Shown here: piece after piece, positions 25,575 through 34,726 of the stretch
Position numbering within the stretch: position 1 is the first letter of the stretch
How the letters are laid out: each line of letters starts with the position of its first letter
Source of the DNA: CAVPOO01 sp963707015
GTDB taxonomy: Bacteria > Pseudomonadota > Gammaproteobacteria > Thiohalobacterales > Thiohalobacteraceae
DNA: 64,000 nucleotides
NCBI GenBank assembly: GCA_963707015.1
Contig: CAVPOO010000015.1
Coordinates: forward strand, 372,001 to 436,000
Direction: 5' to 3'
Translations under genes and position numbers: made by a program
The notes under the pieces: model-generated
What the model was told of the DNA's origin: nothing
Seen by the model: the letters and a program-made list of their open reading frames with translations, nothing else
Database searches by the model: none

Positions 25575-26249
25575 TCAGGTCGTGATGGGTGCCAGTGTCA
25601 GTTCAACCCGACGGTTCTGCTCGCGGCCGACATCGGTGTCGTTGTCCGCGACGGGACGCGACTCACCAAAGCCAACCGTGATGATGCGCATGTCGATAAT
25701 ACCCTGGGTGCGCAGATACTGGCCGACAGTGCCGGCACGGCGCTCCGACAGGGACTGGTTATAGGAGTCGGCACCCGTGCTGTCGGTGTGGCCGGCCACC
25801 TCGATGACGGTCTTGTCATATTCCTTGAGGACCAGTGCCACGGAGTTCAGCACACCATAAAAATTCGACCTGATATCGGCGCTGTTGGTGCCGAAGGTGA
25901 CATTGCCGGGCATGTTGAGGATGATCTCGTCGCCGACACGCGTGACGCTCACGCCGGTACCCTGAAGCTGCTGACGCAGCTTGGTCTCCTGCACGTCCAT
26001 GTAGTAACCGACACTGCCGCCGGCCAGGGCGCCAACACCGGCACCAATCAGCGCCTTTCTGCGCCGCTCTTTCGAGTGGCCACCCGAGAATGCGCCGATA
26101 GCGGCGCCGGTAGCCGCGCCGATGCCTGCGCCGATAGCGGCCTTGCTGGCCTGCTGTTCGCCGGTGTAGGGGTTGGTGGTGCAGCCCGGTAACATGACCA
26201 GGGCAACTGCTGTGATCAGGTTGATGACGTTACGTGAAGTTCGGTGCAT
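25575..26249 (-). CDS. OmpA-family lipoprotein with glycine-zipper segment
   Basis: A 224-residue lipoprotein (lipobox LPGC, Cys23). It has an N-terminal glycine-rich segment of the glycine-zipper type (AAIGAGIGAATGAAIGAF, then GAGVGALAGGSVGYYMD). A C-terminal OmpA peptidoglycan-binding domain follows (about 115-220, VIEVAGHTDSTGADSYN, LSERRAGTV, REQNRRVEL). It resembles YiaD-type proteins that tie the outer membrane to peptidoglycan. It faces the vWA cluster tail to tail and could provide a peptidoglycan contact, but a link is only positional. Confidence 0.88.
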   Translation of the reverse strand: MHRTSRNVINLITAVALVMLPGCTTNPYTGEQQASKAAIGAGIGAATGAAIGAFSGGHSKERRRKALIGAGVGALAGGSVGYYMDVQETKLRQQLQGTGVSVTRVGDEIILNMPGNVTFGTNSADIRSNFYGVLNSVALVLKEYDKTVIEVAGHTDSTGADSYNQSLSERRAGTVGQYLRTQGIIDMRIITVGFGESRPVADNDTDVGREQNRRVELTLAPITT

Positions 26250-26460
26250 GACTATGGATTCCTCGCCAACAGATAATAACTAAACCGTAGAGATTCTCGT
26301 GCCCTGGGCGCAATGCTGCCGCCGACACCGGAACAAATAACGGCAACTGTCGCAAGTCCTCCAGTCGCTGCAGCGTGCGATTGTCCACAAAAAGCCTGCC
26401 GCGGTCTGGCTGGCCCGGCATACACCAGCCTCCCGGGCCGCGCCTGGCACACCGAAGAAT

Positions 26461-26488
26461 GAAAAAGGCCGGTGCAAAGACCGGCCTT
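26461..26488 (-). terminator. Rho-independent terminator of the small lipoprotein gene
   Basis: A 9-bp perfect stem (AAGGCCGGT with ACCGGCCTT), 6-base loop, followed on the minus strand by TTTTTC. It lies 24 bp after the stop of the 26512-26784 gene. Confidence 0.8.
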
Positions 26489-26511
26489 CGGGGTGATCCG
26501 AGGAAGTAAAC

Positions 26512-26784
26512 TCAGGGAGCAGGCTGTTCGCTGGACTGCATGGATTCACCGGTGTCGCTCATGGCCTCACCGCCCTGCTGCATCTTGTCACCGGTATACT
26601 CGATGGCCTTGCCTGTGGCATCTTTCGTGGCTTCCATGGCGTCTTTGCCCATTTCGACTGTCGCGTCGGCTGCTTCCTTGGTCGCATCCATCGCCTTCTC
26701 GGTGGTTGAGGTTTCGGTACCACTTTCACTGCACGCAGTAAGCGCGAGGCCCAGCAGAATACTAATCAAGAGAGAACGAATCAT
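26512..26784 (-). CDS. Small helical lipoprotein with 11-residue-like repeats
   Basis: A 90-residue lipoprotein (lipobox LTAC). The mature part is almost entirely Ala, Lys, Glu, Asp, Met and Thr. It runs in a loose 11-residue pattern (KAMDATKEAAD, ATVEMGKDAME, ATKDATGKAIE, YTGDKMQQGGE) that should form an amphipathic helix, reminiscent of LEA-like or entericidin-like stress proteins. Function unknown. The ATG at 26784 is preceded by GGAGT at good spacing, and a TATAAT box lies at 26855-26850. It has its own terminator, so it is probably monocistronic and well expressed. Confidence 0.8.
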   Translation of the reverse strand: MIRSLLISILLGLALTACSESGTETSTTEKAMDATKEAADATVEMGKDAMEATKDATGKAIEYTGDKMQQGGEAMSDTGESMQSSEQPAP

Positions 26785-26849
26785 TTTTATTACTCCATTT
26801 CGATGTGAGTTGATGAGGCTCATTGAGTGGCTCAGTAGACCAAAGCCCC

Positions 26850-26855
26850 ATTATA
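26850..26855 (-). promoter_or_regulatory. -10 box upstream of the small lipoprotein gene
   Basis: A perfect TATAAT on the minus strand, about 65 bp before the ATG. No clear -35 element was found at 16-18 bp. Confidence 0.45.
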
Positions 26856-26988
26856 AGAACCAAACATACTAACGCAGACCGGGGCAGGAAGAAATCCTGC
26901 CCGCTATAGCGGGTGTTCGGAGGATGGGCGCACGTACAGTAACATACTAAATAATAAAAGGTTTACCCGGCAGACCGGCAGCAGGGTT

Positions 26989-28371
26989 TCAATTGCCGAT
27001 GTTCAGCTGGGCCGTCGCATCGAGAGCCGCAAACAAGGTCAGGCGATCGGCTGTCGAGTAGAGCCCGGGGAAGCGAATACTGGTGATGTGCATGTCGATG
27101 CTGACATTGCCGGACAGGCGTCGGCTGAGGTCCTGTTCCAGCCGCCTTATTACGGTTGCAAGCGGCCCGGAAACCGGCCACGCCGTATGCTGCTGCAGAT
27201 CGCCACGCAGGTTGTGGCGCAGCCAGGCATCCACCAACTGCGAAACAGGGTCGTCAGAGGTAACCTGCATATCAAAGTCCGCGAGGAAGACCTCGTTTCT
27301 GGTCATATCGTAACCGGGCTTGCCGGTCATGCGAACCCTGATTGCCAGCGGCGCGGCCGTCTCCAGGGTGACGACAATGGACTGATCTTCGGTGCTGACG
27401 TCGACGCGTTCCAGCCGCATGTCCTCGCCTCCATGGCGGCGCAATACGGCCGAGAGTCTGGTCTCGAGCTCGCTTCGCAAATCCGCGTAGCTCATCGTCG
27501 CCTCCATATTGAGCTGGATTCCGCCCGCGCTCGCACCTGACACCTGCAAGGGCGGCAGGGGGTGCTCATCCACAGCCGGAACAGATCCCAGTACCAGGGT
27601 CGGCCGTGCCGTCACCGCGACCCCGGTCGTCAGCCTGGCCCCGCTCCCGGACAGGGGCCGCACATGCACCGTATCCGGGTGCAACAGCAGCCAGATGTTG
27701 TCGTCCAGTTCGATGGGCGCCTGCATTGCAGACCATGCCTTTTGCGCCATCGACTTCATACTCGAGACGGCGGGCACGCTGGCATCGATAGACTCTCTCG
27801 CCATGCTGATCAACTGCCTGTCCAACTCTCTGTCGATCAGAGGCGTCACATCGAGATTCGCAATCGTCATCAGGCAGGGATTGACGAAATAGTTGGGGTA
27901 GACCCGTGTGTCGGACACCAGATTCCAGTCCTGCCCCCACTGCAGTGCTGTCTCCAGATGGACAACCACCAGGCGCGGGGCCTCGTCGACGCCGCAACTG
28001 CCTTCGACGTCGAAGATCTTTGCCAGTGATTTCTGCGCCCGCACCCAGTAGGCCAGCGGAATCGTCACCCGTAAGCGCTCGCCCGACATCCGGGCCTGGA
28101 CCGGCCCGCGCTGGATAGCGTACTGCACGCGTACGTCCCGGAATTTCTGCCATCGGTTCACGACGCCGGCGCGGCGGGGAAGGCGCTGCTCCAGGACAGC
28201 GAACACAGGGGTGAGATCAACGGCGACCGGTATCTCGACGACCGAGACCTGGGAAGGCGGGCGCGCCGGGTCTGTCACGGGCTCCGCGCGGGCAAGCGCC
28301 GCGACCTGGAAGGCCGCGAGCAGCCCGAGGCCGGCTCGAACCAACGTCCTGCAGATGGCCCGGACTGACAT
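26989..28371 (-). CDS. DUF4403 family exported protein
   Basis: A 460-residue protein with a signal peptide (about residues 1-29, ending ARA). The mature part starts with the DUF4403 pattern, a beta strand VVEIPVAVDLTPVFAVLE followed by a positively charged stretch and LRVTIPLAYWVRA. Two repeated alpha/beta halves continue to the end. DUF4403 proteins are exported and their role is unknown; a lipid-binding tubular fold has been considered, which I cannot test here. It lies between the small lipoprotein and the TSP3-OmpA gene with no overlap. Confidence 0.75.
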   Translation of the reverse strand: MSVRAICRTLVRAGLGLLAAFQVAALARAEPVTDPARPPSQVSVVEIPVAVDLTPVFAVLEQRLPRRAGVVNRWQKFRDVRVQYAIQRGPVQARMSGERLRVTIPLAYWVRAQKSLAKIFDVEGSCGVDEAPRLVVVHLETALQWGQDWNLVSDTRVYPNYFVNPCLMTIANLDVTPLIDRELDRQLISMARESIDASVPAVSSMKSMAQKAWSAMQAPIELDDNIWLLLHPDTVHVRPLSGSGARLTTGVAVTARPTLVLGSVPAVDEHPLPPLQVSGASAGGIQLNMEATMSYADLRSELETRLSAVLRRHGGEDMRLERVDVSTEDQSIVVTLETAAPLAIRVRMTGKPGYDMTRNEVFLADFDMQVTSDDPVSQLVDAWLRHNLRGDLQQHTAWPVSGPLATVIRRLEQDLSRRLSGNVSIDMHITSIRFPGLYSTADRLTLFAALDATAQLNIGN

Positions 28372-28539
28372 GGTGCGGTCTACGGCGCCGAAACCGGCCC
28401 CGGCGCGCCAGGCGCGCGAGGACCAGCCAGGGCCGGGATAGGCACGGCCTGATTACACACTGTCTTTTTCCTGATCTGCACTCTGTTCCTTACCTCAGTG
28501 CATTATGTGACTCTATCGCTGCCCGGTGAGAAATGCGGG

Positions 28540-30102
28540 CTATCGTGAGGCATCCGTTCGCAGCAGCTCCACGCGACGATTTTCTGCCCTGCCCTGCGCC
28601 GTGTCGTTGCTCTGGACCGGCTGCTGCTCGCCATACCCCCGCGCGCTGAGGTTACCGGGACTGATTCCCTTCGATATGAGGTAGGCTCGCACCGATTCCG
28701 CCCGCCGTTGGGACAGATCCAGATTAAAGGCGTCGTCACCTTCGGCATCCGTATGGCCGGCGACTTCCAGACGCAGGTCGGGGTGGGCATGCAGGGTCTC
28801 CGCAACACCGTCAAGAATGACCTTGGATTCTTCGGTCAGCTCATCGGAATTGAAGTGGAAATTCACACCGCGCAGTGTAATCGGTTGGGCCAGCTGGCAG
28901 CCGGTCAGATCCACCGCAACGCCGCGCGGGGTCCCAGGGCACAGATCACCACTGTCGACCACGCCGTCGCCGTCTGCATCCAGTTGCACGTCGCACCCCT
29001 GTGCATCGACGTTTGCGCCGGCCGCTGTCCCGGGACAGCGGTCGGCGCTGTCGGCAACGCCGTCGCCGTCGGAATCCAGTTCACAGCCCCGGCTATCGAC
29101 CCCGGCCCCGGCGGGCGTCCGCGGGCACTGGTCGGCACTATTCGGAACGCCGTCCTCATCGCAATCGAGCTCACAACCCTGCCTGTCAACCAGTGCCCCG
29201 GCCGGCGTCTCCGGGCACTCGTCGAGACGGTCAACAACACCGTCCCCGTCTGCATCGCGTTCGCACCCGCGCGCATCGACAATCGCCTTCGCAGGTGTGG
29301 CGGCGCATTGATCCAGACGGTTTGGAATACCGTCCTTGTCAGCGTCGAGCTCACAGCCCTCGGCGTCGACAGGCGTATTCGCCGGGGTTTCGGGACACCG
29401 GTCCCTGCCATCCTGCACACCGTCGCCATCCGCATCGGGCTCACAACCCGTCGCGTCAACCGCTGTGCCTGCCGGTGTCGCGGGACACTGGTCATGCGTA
29501 TCGGCAACCCCGTCCGCATCGGTATCCAGTTGTTCGAATTTCAGAGTAAACGTCAGATCATTAACGTCCGTGGCGAAGAATGCGAGGGTGTTGTTGCGTT
29601 CCACCCACTCACCCTCGCGATTGCTTTCATAGTCAAGAATCCTCAGGTTGTCGGGGAACACCCAGGCATAGACGAAGCGGGTGAAGTTGCCGGGTTCGTG
29701 CCACATACCGAAGTGGCCGTCTTCGCGTGTGGTTCCATCCCAGCTGGTGAGGGTATGAATCCCGGCCGCATCTACCGTCACCTCGTCCGTATAGGTTCCC
29801 GGATACATGACGGTGAAACTGCCACCGGAAAATCTCAGGGTGTTGACGTCTGCGTCGGTTGCGTCGTCCCAGGTGTACTCATTGGGTTCGATATACAGGA
29901 AATCTTTCAGGCCGATGTCCTTGTCGACATGGAAATCGTGCCGATCGCGCGTGCTGCGCATGGATCGTTGCAGCAGGTAGCTCCTGCCGTCTTCCTTCAG
30001 AAAGACCAGCCCTTCGCTTGCCACCTCTGATGCGCCAGAGGCCGTGGACAGCAGAAACATCAGTATCGGGGTGAGCAGCAGGTGCGTGTATTGTTGTTTC
30101 AT
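28540..30102 (-). CDS. OmpA-family protein with seven thrombospondin type 3 repeats
   Basis: A 520-residue protein. A signal peptide (about residues 1-24) precedes an N-terminal beta-rich domain (to about 185, with a WDGTTREDGHFGMWH segment). Seven calcium-binding TSP3-like repeats follow, each with a DxDGDGVxD loop, a Cys, and a VDxxGC end. The C-terminal OmpA domain (about 410-520) carries LEVAGHTDAEGDDAFN, LSQRRAESV and RAENRRVEL. Such proteins anchor in peptidoglycan and project a stiff calcium-stabilised rod. The start at 30102 is preceded by GAGA and gives the signal peptide; an extended -10 promoter lies near 30185. Confidence 0.9.
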   Translation of the reverse strand: MKQQYTHLLLTPILMFLLSTASGASEVASEGLVFLKEDGRSYLLQRSMRSTRDRHDFHVDKDIGLKDFLYIEPNEYTWDDATDADVNTLRFSGGSFTVMYPGTYTDEVTVDAAGIHTLTSWDGTTREDGHFGMWHEPGNFTRFVYAWVFPDNLRILDYESNREGEWVERNNTLAFFATDVNDLTFTLKFEQLDTDADGVADTHDQCPATPAGTAVDATGCEPDADGDGVQDGRDRCPETPANTPVDAEGCELDADKDGIPNRLDQCAATPAKAIVDARGCERDADGDGVVDRLDECPETPAGALVDRQGCELDCDEDGVPNSADQCPRTPAGAGVDSRGCELDSDGDGVADSADRCPGTAAGANVDAQGCDVQLDADGDGVVDSGDLCPGTPRGVAVDLTGCQLAQPITLRGVNFHFNSDELTEESKVILDGVAETLHAHPDLRLEVAGHTDAEGDDAFNLDLSQRRAESVRAYLISKGISPGNLSARGYGEQQPVQSNDTAQGRAENRRVELLRTDASR

Positions 30103-30179
30103 GGGGTTCTCGCTTTGACTGTCGTCACTGGCGCCACAGGCGGCGGGAAGAGGTATGGCAGTGCAGAAACTGCCGGGAG

Positions 30180-30188
30180 AGTATAGCA
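30180..30188 (-). promoter_or_regulatory. Extended -10 promoter of the TSP3-OmpA gene
   Basis: TGCTATACT read on the minus strand from 30188 to 30180, inside an AT-rich gap. The predicted start near 30173 gives a leader of about 70 bases before the ATG at 30102. Confidence 0.55.
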
Positions 30189-30305
30189 ACTAATATCGTA
30201 TATAAGAATATTCCAACTATATTATTTCTTTGCCGCTTTCTGATGCCGGACTGGACGTCGCCAGGGACGGGTTAGACACAGGAGAGGGGCGTGCCGACGG
30301 CAGAA

Positions 30306-30614
30306 CCGTTTGCCCGGTAGACGAACGCAGCGCGCTGAACGTCCTAAGCGCAGCGCAGGGCCGGGAATCCCGAGGAAGTGACAACGAAGTTGGCGCGCCC
30401 GAGAGGGTGAAGCGGGACCGTTTGTCCGGTGGACGAACGCAGCGCGCTGAACGCCCTAAGCGCAGCGCAGGGCCGGGAATCCCGAGGAAGTGACAACGAA
30501 GTTGGCGCGCCCGAGAGGGTGAAGCGGGACCGTTTGTCCGGTGGACGAACGCAGCGCGCTGAACGCCCTAAGCGCAGCGCAGGGCCGGGAATCCCGAGGA
30601 AGTGACAACGAAGT
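30306..30614. repeat. Three tandem 112-bp tRNA-linked repeats
   Basis: A 112-bp unit occurs almost three times, starting at 30306, 30418 and 30530; the last copy runs on into the tRNA gene. Each unit includes the last 16 bp of the tRNA-Arg gene with its CCA (30391-30406, 30503-30518 and 30615-30630). Copies 2 and 3 look identical outside the tRNA junction, while copy 1 differs at a few bases. The units hold small hairpins (CGGGA/TCCCG, GCGCTG/CAGCGC). The layout is like the tyrT repeats of E. coli. Reading frames across it are shadows. Confidence 0.9.
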
Positions 30615-30691
<77 letters not shown>

Positions 30692-31003
30692 ATGGCTGCG
30701 GGTGGAATGATAAGGCCAGAGGGCCGGGGAAAGCCAGTAAGTCGGGGTGGCGCTGGGGCCGCCCGTCACCGCGCCAGGTGGAACAGCAGCAGCGTCGTCA
30801 GCAGCAGTAACATCGTCAGCCCGCGACACACAGCGAGCGGGTTACGCTCGATCAGCGGCGGCCGTCTCAATCCCGGCCAAGGGCGTGAAGGACGACTACG
30901 GGCGGCGGGTTGAGAATGTGATCCTGAAACCCCGGCATCCAGAAAGAGATCGTGTCGCCGCAGCCCTGAGGGGGCAGGATGCTCTCGATCGCCGCTGCCC
31001 GTG
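30692..31003. other. Intergenic region between tRNA-Arg and moeA
   Basis: About 310 bp. A minus-strand hydrophobic frame ending near 30766 (GLTMLLLLTTLLLFHLAR) looks like a membrane helix but lacks a credible start, so no gene is called. The tRNA promoter should lie in its left part; no clear hexamers were fixed. Confidence 0.3.
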
Positions 31004-32275
31004 TCAGCGTATGAGTCCTTCAAACGGCTCCACCTCGACCAGGGTCTCCGGCGCGACAGAATCGGCATCTTCCGGCAGCACAATGAAGCAGTTTGCCGTG
31101 CTCATCGAACTGAGGATACCGGAACCCTGGCGTCCCGCGCGGTAAACCACCAGGCGGCCGGTGTCGTCGGTGCGCAGTACACCCCGTTGAAACTCGACGC
31201 GTCCCGGTCGTTTGTTCAGCTCGGACAGGCACGGCACGCGGAAGCGGCGCGGTGCTTCGGCATGCTCACCTGCCATGCGGCGGAGCGCCGGCTGGACGAA
31301 CTGATAGAAGGTGACCATGACCGCGACCGGGTTTCCGGGCAGCCCGAAAAACACCCCATCAGAGATCCTGCCAAAGGCCAGGGGACGCCCCGGCTTTATG
31401 GCAATCTTCCAGAAGCTGATGTCGCCGACCTCCGCCAGGGCCTCCTTGATGTAGTCGGCTTCGCCCACGGAAACACCGCCGGTCGTGATAATGGCATCCG
31501 CATTCGCTGCCGCCTCCAGGAGCGCCGCGCGAATGTCGTCCTTCCGGTCAGGGATGACACCCAGGTCGAGGATGTCAACGTCGAGTTGTGACAACATCGC
31601 GTGCAGGGTGTAACGATTGCTGTCATAGATCTGTCCTTCTTCGAGTGCCTCGCCAATACCCTTCAGTTCATCACCTGTCGAAAAAAACGCCACCCGCAGG
31701 CGGCGCGTTACCGTGACCTCGGCAATACCGAGCGAGGCCAGCAAACCGATATCGGCCGGGGTGACCCGCCTGCCGGCTGCAACCGCCGTGCTGCCGACAG
31801 ACAGGTCTTCGCCCGCCTGGCGTACGTTCTGGCCGGGTCGATGGCCCGGCCCGATCAGCACGCTGTCAGCCTTGCTTTCCACCTGCTCCTGCATGATCAC
31901 GGTGTCAGTGCCCGGCGGCATGATGGCGCCAGTCATGATGCGTACGCATTGCCCGGGACCGAGCGCGCCCCGAAAAGGTTTTCCCGCCCACGCCACTCCT
32001 GCCACCTGGACCTCACACGGATCGGTCAGCGGCAGGCTGGAACCGGCCAGGGCGTAACCATCCATGGCTGAGTTCGTGTAGGGAGGTACATTGATCGGCG
32101 AGAGAACGTCGGTCGCCAGGGTACGACCCAGCGCATCGCGGATCGCCAGTGTTTCCGATTCCCGAACAACAGGGCAGACGCCCAGGATACGCGAGACGGC
32201 CTCGACTGCAGTCAGAGACTGTCCGTCAACCGTATCGGCACAACTCGGCTGCGTACGTACGCGCTTTCTGTCCAT
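31004..32275 (-). CDS. moeA: Molybdopterin molybdenumtransferase MoeA
   Basis: Inserts molybdenum into molybdopterin during cofactor synthesis, 423 residues. Family motifs are PPYTNSAMDGYAL, TGAIMPPGTDTVIMQ, a FFSTGDEL stretch, DAIITTGGVSVGEADY and FGLPGNPVAVM. It lies directly downstream of mobA: the mobA stop and this ATG are one base apart (TGACATG), indicating coupling. A longer form from a TTG at 32308 is possible but would overlap mobA. The cofactor serves the formate dehydrogenase encoded further on. Confidence 0.93.
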   Translation of the reverse strand: MDRKRVRTQPSCADTVDGQSLTAVEAVSRILGVCPVVRESETLAIRDALGRTLATDVLSPINVPPYTNSAMDGYALAGSSLPLTDPCEVQVAGVAWAGKPFRGALGPGQCVRIMTGAIMPPGTDTVIMQEQVESKADSVLIGPGHRPGQNVRQAGEDLSVGSTAVAAGRRVTPADIGLLASLGIAEVTVTRRLRVAFFSTGDELKGIGEALEEGQIYDSNRYTLHAMLSQLDVDILDLGVIPDRKDDIRAALLEAAANADAIITTGGVSVGEADYIKEALAEVGDISFWKIAIKPGRPLAFGRISDGVFFGLPGNPVAVMVTFYQFVQPALRRMAGEHAEAPRRFRVPCLSELNKRPGRVEFQRGVLRTDDTGRLVVYRAGRQGSGILSSMSTANCFIVLPEDADSVAPETLVEVEPFEGLIR

Positions 32276-32276
32276 G

Positions 32277-32900
32277 TCAGCGTGCGCGCCGGCTGATTCC
32301 GGATCCAATGCGGCTGTGTTCCTGTGGCGTATTTATGTTTACAAAGCTGTCCGGCGTATCGGAAAAATCAGCGGTAACGAAGTGATGCTGGCTGTACCAG
32401 AGGTCAATCTTCCTGCCCCCTGCGCGCAGATAGTCCAGCAGGCTCGGCAACAGGCCGCGCCGCAGCAGCGCGCATACGGGCTGCATGCGTACGCCATCGT
32501 GCGCAACGCTGATGTCCGCTCCGTCCCGGATCAGTGCTTCGTACAATCTTTGCACCAGGTCGTCTGGAATCAGGGGCGAATCGCAGGGGACGGTCGCGAG
32601 ATAGTCGGTGTCTGCAAGCCGCATGGCGCTGGCCATGCCGGCCAGCGGTCCGGAGTAATCACCGATGTCGTCGCTCACTACTGGATAACCGAACGCCTGG
32701 TAACGCTCAAGATTGCGGTTCGCATTGATGATCACGCTGCCTGCCTGGGGCCGAATACGCTCAATGACATGGTCGACCATGGTCTTGCCGGCAAGTTCGA
32801 CCAGCCCCTTGTCTTCGCCTCCCATGCGCTGCGAGCGGCCGCCGGCGAGTATGACGGCGGTGATGTCTTTGACGGGGAGGGAATTCCGGCCGGAGCTCAA
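32277..32900 (-). CDS. mobA: Molybdenum cofactor guanylyltransferase MobA
   Basis: Attaches GMP to molybdopterin to form the guanine dinucleotide cofactor used by DMSO-reductase-family enzymes such as formate dehydrogenase, 207 residues. The nucleotidyltransferase signature LAGGRSQRMGGEDKGLVEL lies near the N-terminus, and later motifs VSDDIGDYSGPLAG and VPCDSPLIP match MobA. No ATG fits upstream of the signature. A TTG at 32900 preceded by AGG is taken as the start; it leaves a normal-length protein. It forms an operon with moeA. Confidence 0.92.
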   Translation of the reverse strand: MSSGRNSLPVKDITAVILAGGRSQRMGGEDKGLVELAGKTMVDHVIERIRPQAGSVIINANRNLERYQAFGYPVVSDDIGDYSGPLAGMASAMRLADTDYLATVPCDSPLIPDDLVQRLYEALIRDGADISVAHDGVRMQPVCALLRRGLLPSLLDYLRAGGRKIDLWYSQHHFVTADFSDTPDSFVNINTPQEHSRIGSGISRRAR

Positions 32901-33620
32901 GCGATACCTGCCGTAAATGCGGTGTCGGAGGCCGCTGCAACAGCCGACCGACTCTGCGCCGCGCAGTTCGGGTAGCCAGGCCGTGCCCGCTCACCCCGGT
33001 GCGACGGTGGCCTGCCAACGTGTTTGCCGCCTGCAAGTCCGTGGCCGGCGCTGATTACACGAATGCCCTGTGGGTGTTGCCGGTGCCTCGACAAGCGGAT
33101 CTGCTGCCGGGATTGCCTGCCTGACCTGGCAGTCAGCCGATCCAGCAACAGATGGGCCGCAGGGACGTGCACCCTTTCCGGCGCCGCGCGGCCGGGAAAG
33201 CCCCTGTGCAGGTTCCTGGATGAGATTGGAGGTTTCATAGGGCTTTTCACCTTGGCCCTGGAAGATGGCCAGGGAAAATCGGGCGACCGGCAGATGCACC
33301 GGTGCCATACCCTGAGCACATTTTCCCTGACGTCTTCCAAGGGCAAGTGCGGTACGAGTACGGCGAGTATAATTGAGGCTGTGGCCGCCGGCCATCCTGG
33401 TACCTCACACCGCGGCGACCAGGCGACCTGTGGGGCTGGTGATGCGCCGCTCAGCGCGCAGCGTGCCGGTTTTACACCTGTCAATTGCGCCTGCGCGGGC
33501 TGCGCAGCAGCGCAGATGGCGGTCTCGCGGTCGCTGTGGTCGACAAGCTGAAGCGCTGAATGCCCGTCTGGTGTATCGTTATGCGGATAGTTCAAATGCT
33601 CGTGAGAAGGAGGTATCACA
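32901..33620. other. 720-bp gap without a recognisable gene
   Basis: Frames on both strands are open for 130-300 codons, but their composition is the Arg/Pro/Ser/Ala-rich look of GC-rich shadow frames and no motif is recognised. The region may hold a decayed gene. GC-rich hairpins such as GCGCGGGCTGCGC near 33490 are present. The last 20 bp hold a strong ribosome-binding site for the next gene. Confidence 0.4.
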
Positions 33621-33827
33621 ATGGATGAGGATAAGTTCAATCTCGAAATACGCAAGTTTCTCAAGAAGGTTGGTGTCACGTCCCAGCGCGAAATAGAAAA
33701 TGCCGTGCGGGAGGCGATTGCCACCGGCACGCTGTCGGGGAACGAGACCTTGCAGGCGACGGTACGCCTTGAGTTGCCCGGCCTGGGGCTGTCCCACATG
33801 ATCGATGGCGAGATAGATCTGGAGTAG
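33621..33827 (+). CDS. DUF6494-like small protein
   Basis: A 68-residue cytoplasmic protein with an excellent ribosome-binding site (AAGGAGG before the ATG). A charged helical N-terminal half (KFNLEIRKFLKKVGVTSQRE) leads to a short beta-like C-terminus. I recall this pattern as DUF6494, a family without known function. It sits between mobA and fdhD but on the opposite strand, so it is not part of either operon. Confidence 0.75.
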   Translation: MDEDKFNLEIRKFLKKVGVTSQREIENAVREAIATGTLSGNETLQATVRLELPGLGLSHMIDGEIDLE

Positions 33828-33843
33828 CGATCCGGCGCGCGAG

Positions 33844-34725
33844 CTAGCCGGTATCGCGCGCCTGCGCTGCGGGTCTTCTGTTGGGCTCAATCGGGCGGTG
33901 GGGCGGGCGCGCATCGAATACCAGCTTGTCCACGCCGTTATAGACAAGAAAATGCTTCCCCTTTGCGCGGGCAATCATGGTGACGCCCAGTTGCTGGGCC
34001 AGTTCAAGTCCCATATGGGTAACGCCCGAGCGCGACAGGAGCACCGGGATTCCCATCTGTGCGACCTTCATGACGATCTCGGAAGTCAATCTTCCGGTGG
34101 TGTAGAAAATCTTGTCGTCGCCGGCAATGTCCTCGAGCCACATATGGCCTGCGATGGCATCGGCCGCGTTGTGGCGGCCCACATCCTCGACAAAAAACCG
34201 GATATCGGTTCCCTGGCAGAGACCGCAGCCATGGACGGCGCCTGCGCGCTTGTAGATTTCGTTGAATTGGCGGATGGTGTCGAGCAAGCCATAAACGACT
34301 GACTGCTGTATGCGTACTTCCGGCAAGCGGATTGCGTACAGCGCATCCAGGGTGCAGCTGAATACGGTACCCTGGCCACACCCGGTCGTAACGATTCGCT
34401 TCTTGAGCTTCTCATCCCAGCCTTCGATGCCATGCCAGGTGGCAACATGCGCGGCCTCGGAATCCCAGTCCACCGTGACCGATTTGATCGCCCGGATATC
34501 ATCGACGAATCTTTGCGTTCGCAGATAGCCCAGCACCAGGGCTTCGGGATGAGTGCCCAGTGTCATCAGGGTAACGATCTCCCGATCGTCCACATACAAC
34601 GTCAGGGGAGACTCGCCTGCAACGAAGACGTCACGGGTATCACCGTATTCATCGACCGCAGCAACGGCATGTGTCGGGGCCAGACCGGCCCGGGTCATGG
34701 CCGGGCGATACGGGTTAGCACGCAC
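33844..34725 (-). CDS. fdhD: Formate dehydrogenase accessory sulfurtransferase FdhD
   Basis: Transfers sulfur from IscS to the molybdenum cofactor of formate dehydrogenase, 293 residues. Family motifs are TTGCGQGTVFS, the loop AGAVHGCGLC, FVEDVGRHNAADAIAGH and TTGRLTSEIVMK, followed by VLLSRSGVTHMGLELA. It begins with a GTG at 34725, two bases after the moaA stop, so the two genes are co-transcribed. FdhD is expected wherever an active Fdh is made. Confidence 0.94.
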   Translation of the reverse strand: MRANPYRPAMTRAGLAPTHAVAAVDEYGDTRDVFVAGESPLTLYVDDREIVTLMTLGTHPEALVLGYLRTQRFVDDIRAIKSVTVDWDSEAAHVATWHGIEGWDEKLKKRIVTTGCGQGTVFSCTLDALYAIRLPEVRIQQSVVYGLLDTIRQFNEIYKRAGAVHGCGLCQGTDIRFFVEDVGRHNAADAIAGHMWLEDIAGDDKIFYTTGRLTSEIVMKVAQMGIPVLLSRSGVTHMGLELAQQLGVTMIARAKGKHFLVYNGVDKLVFDARPPHRPIEPNRRPAAQARDTG

Positions 34726-34726
34726 G

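Noticed and set aside
28708..30030. A 440-residue plus-strand frame opposite the TSP3-OmpA gene
   Set aside because: Its apparent repeats are the reverse complement of the calcium-binding repeats; it has no start context or known domain.
30766..31083. Possible small membrane protein on the minus strand (GLTMLLLLTTLLLFHLAR)
   Set aside because: No plausible start codon with a ribosome-binding site precedes the hydrophobic part; it partly overlaps moeA.
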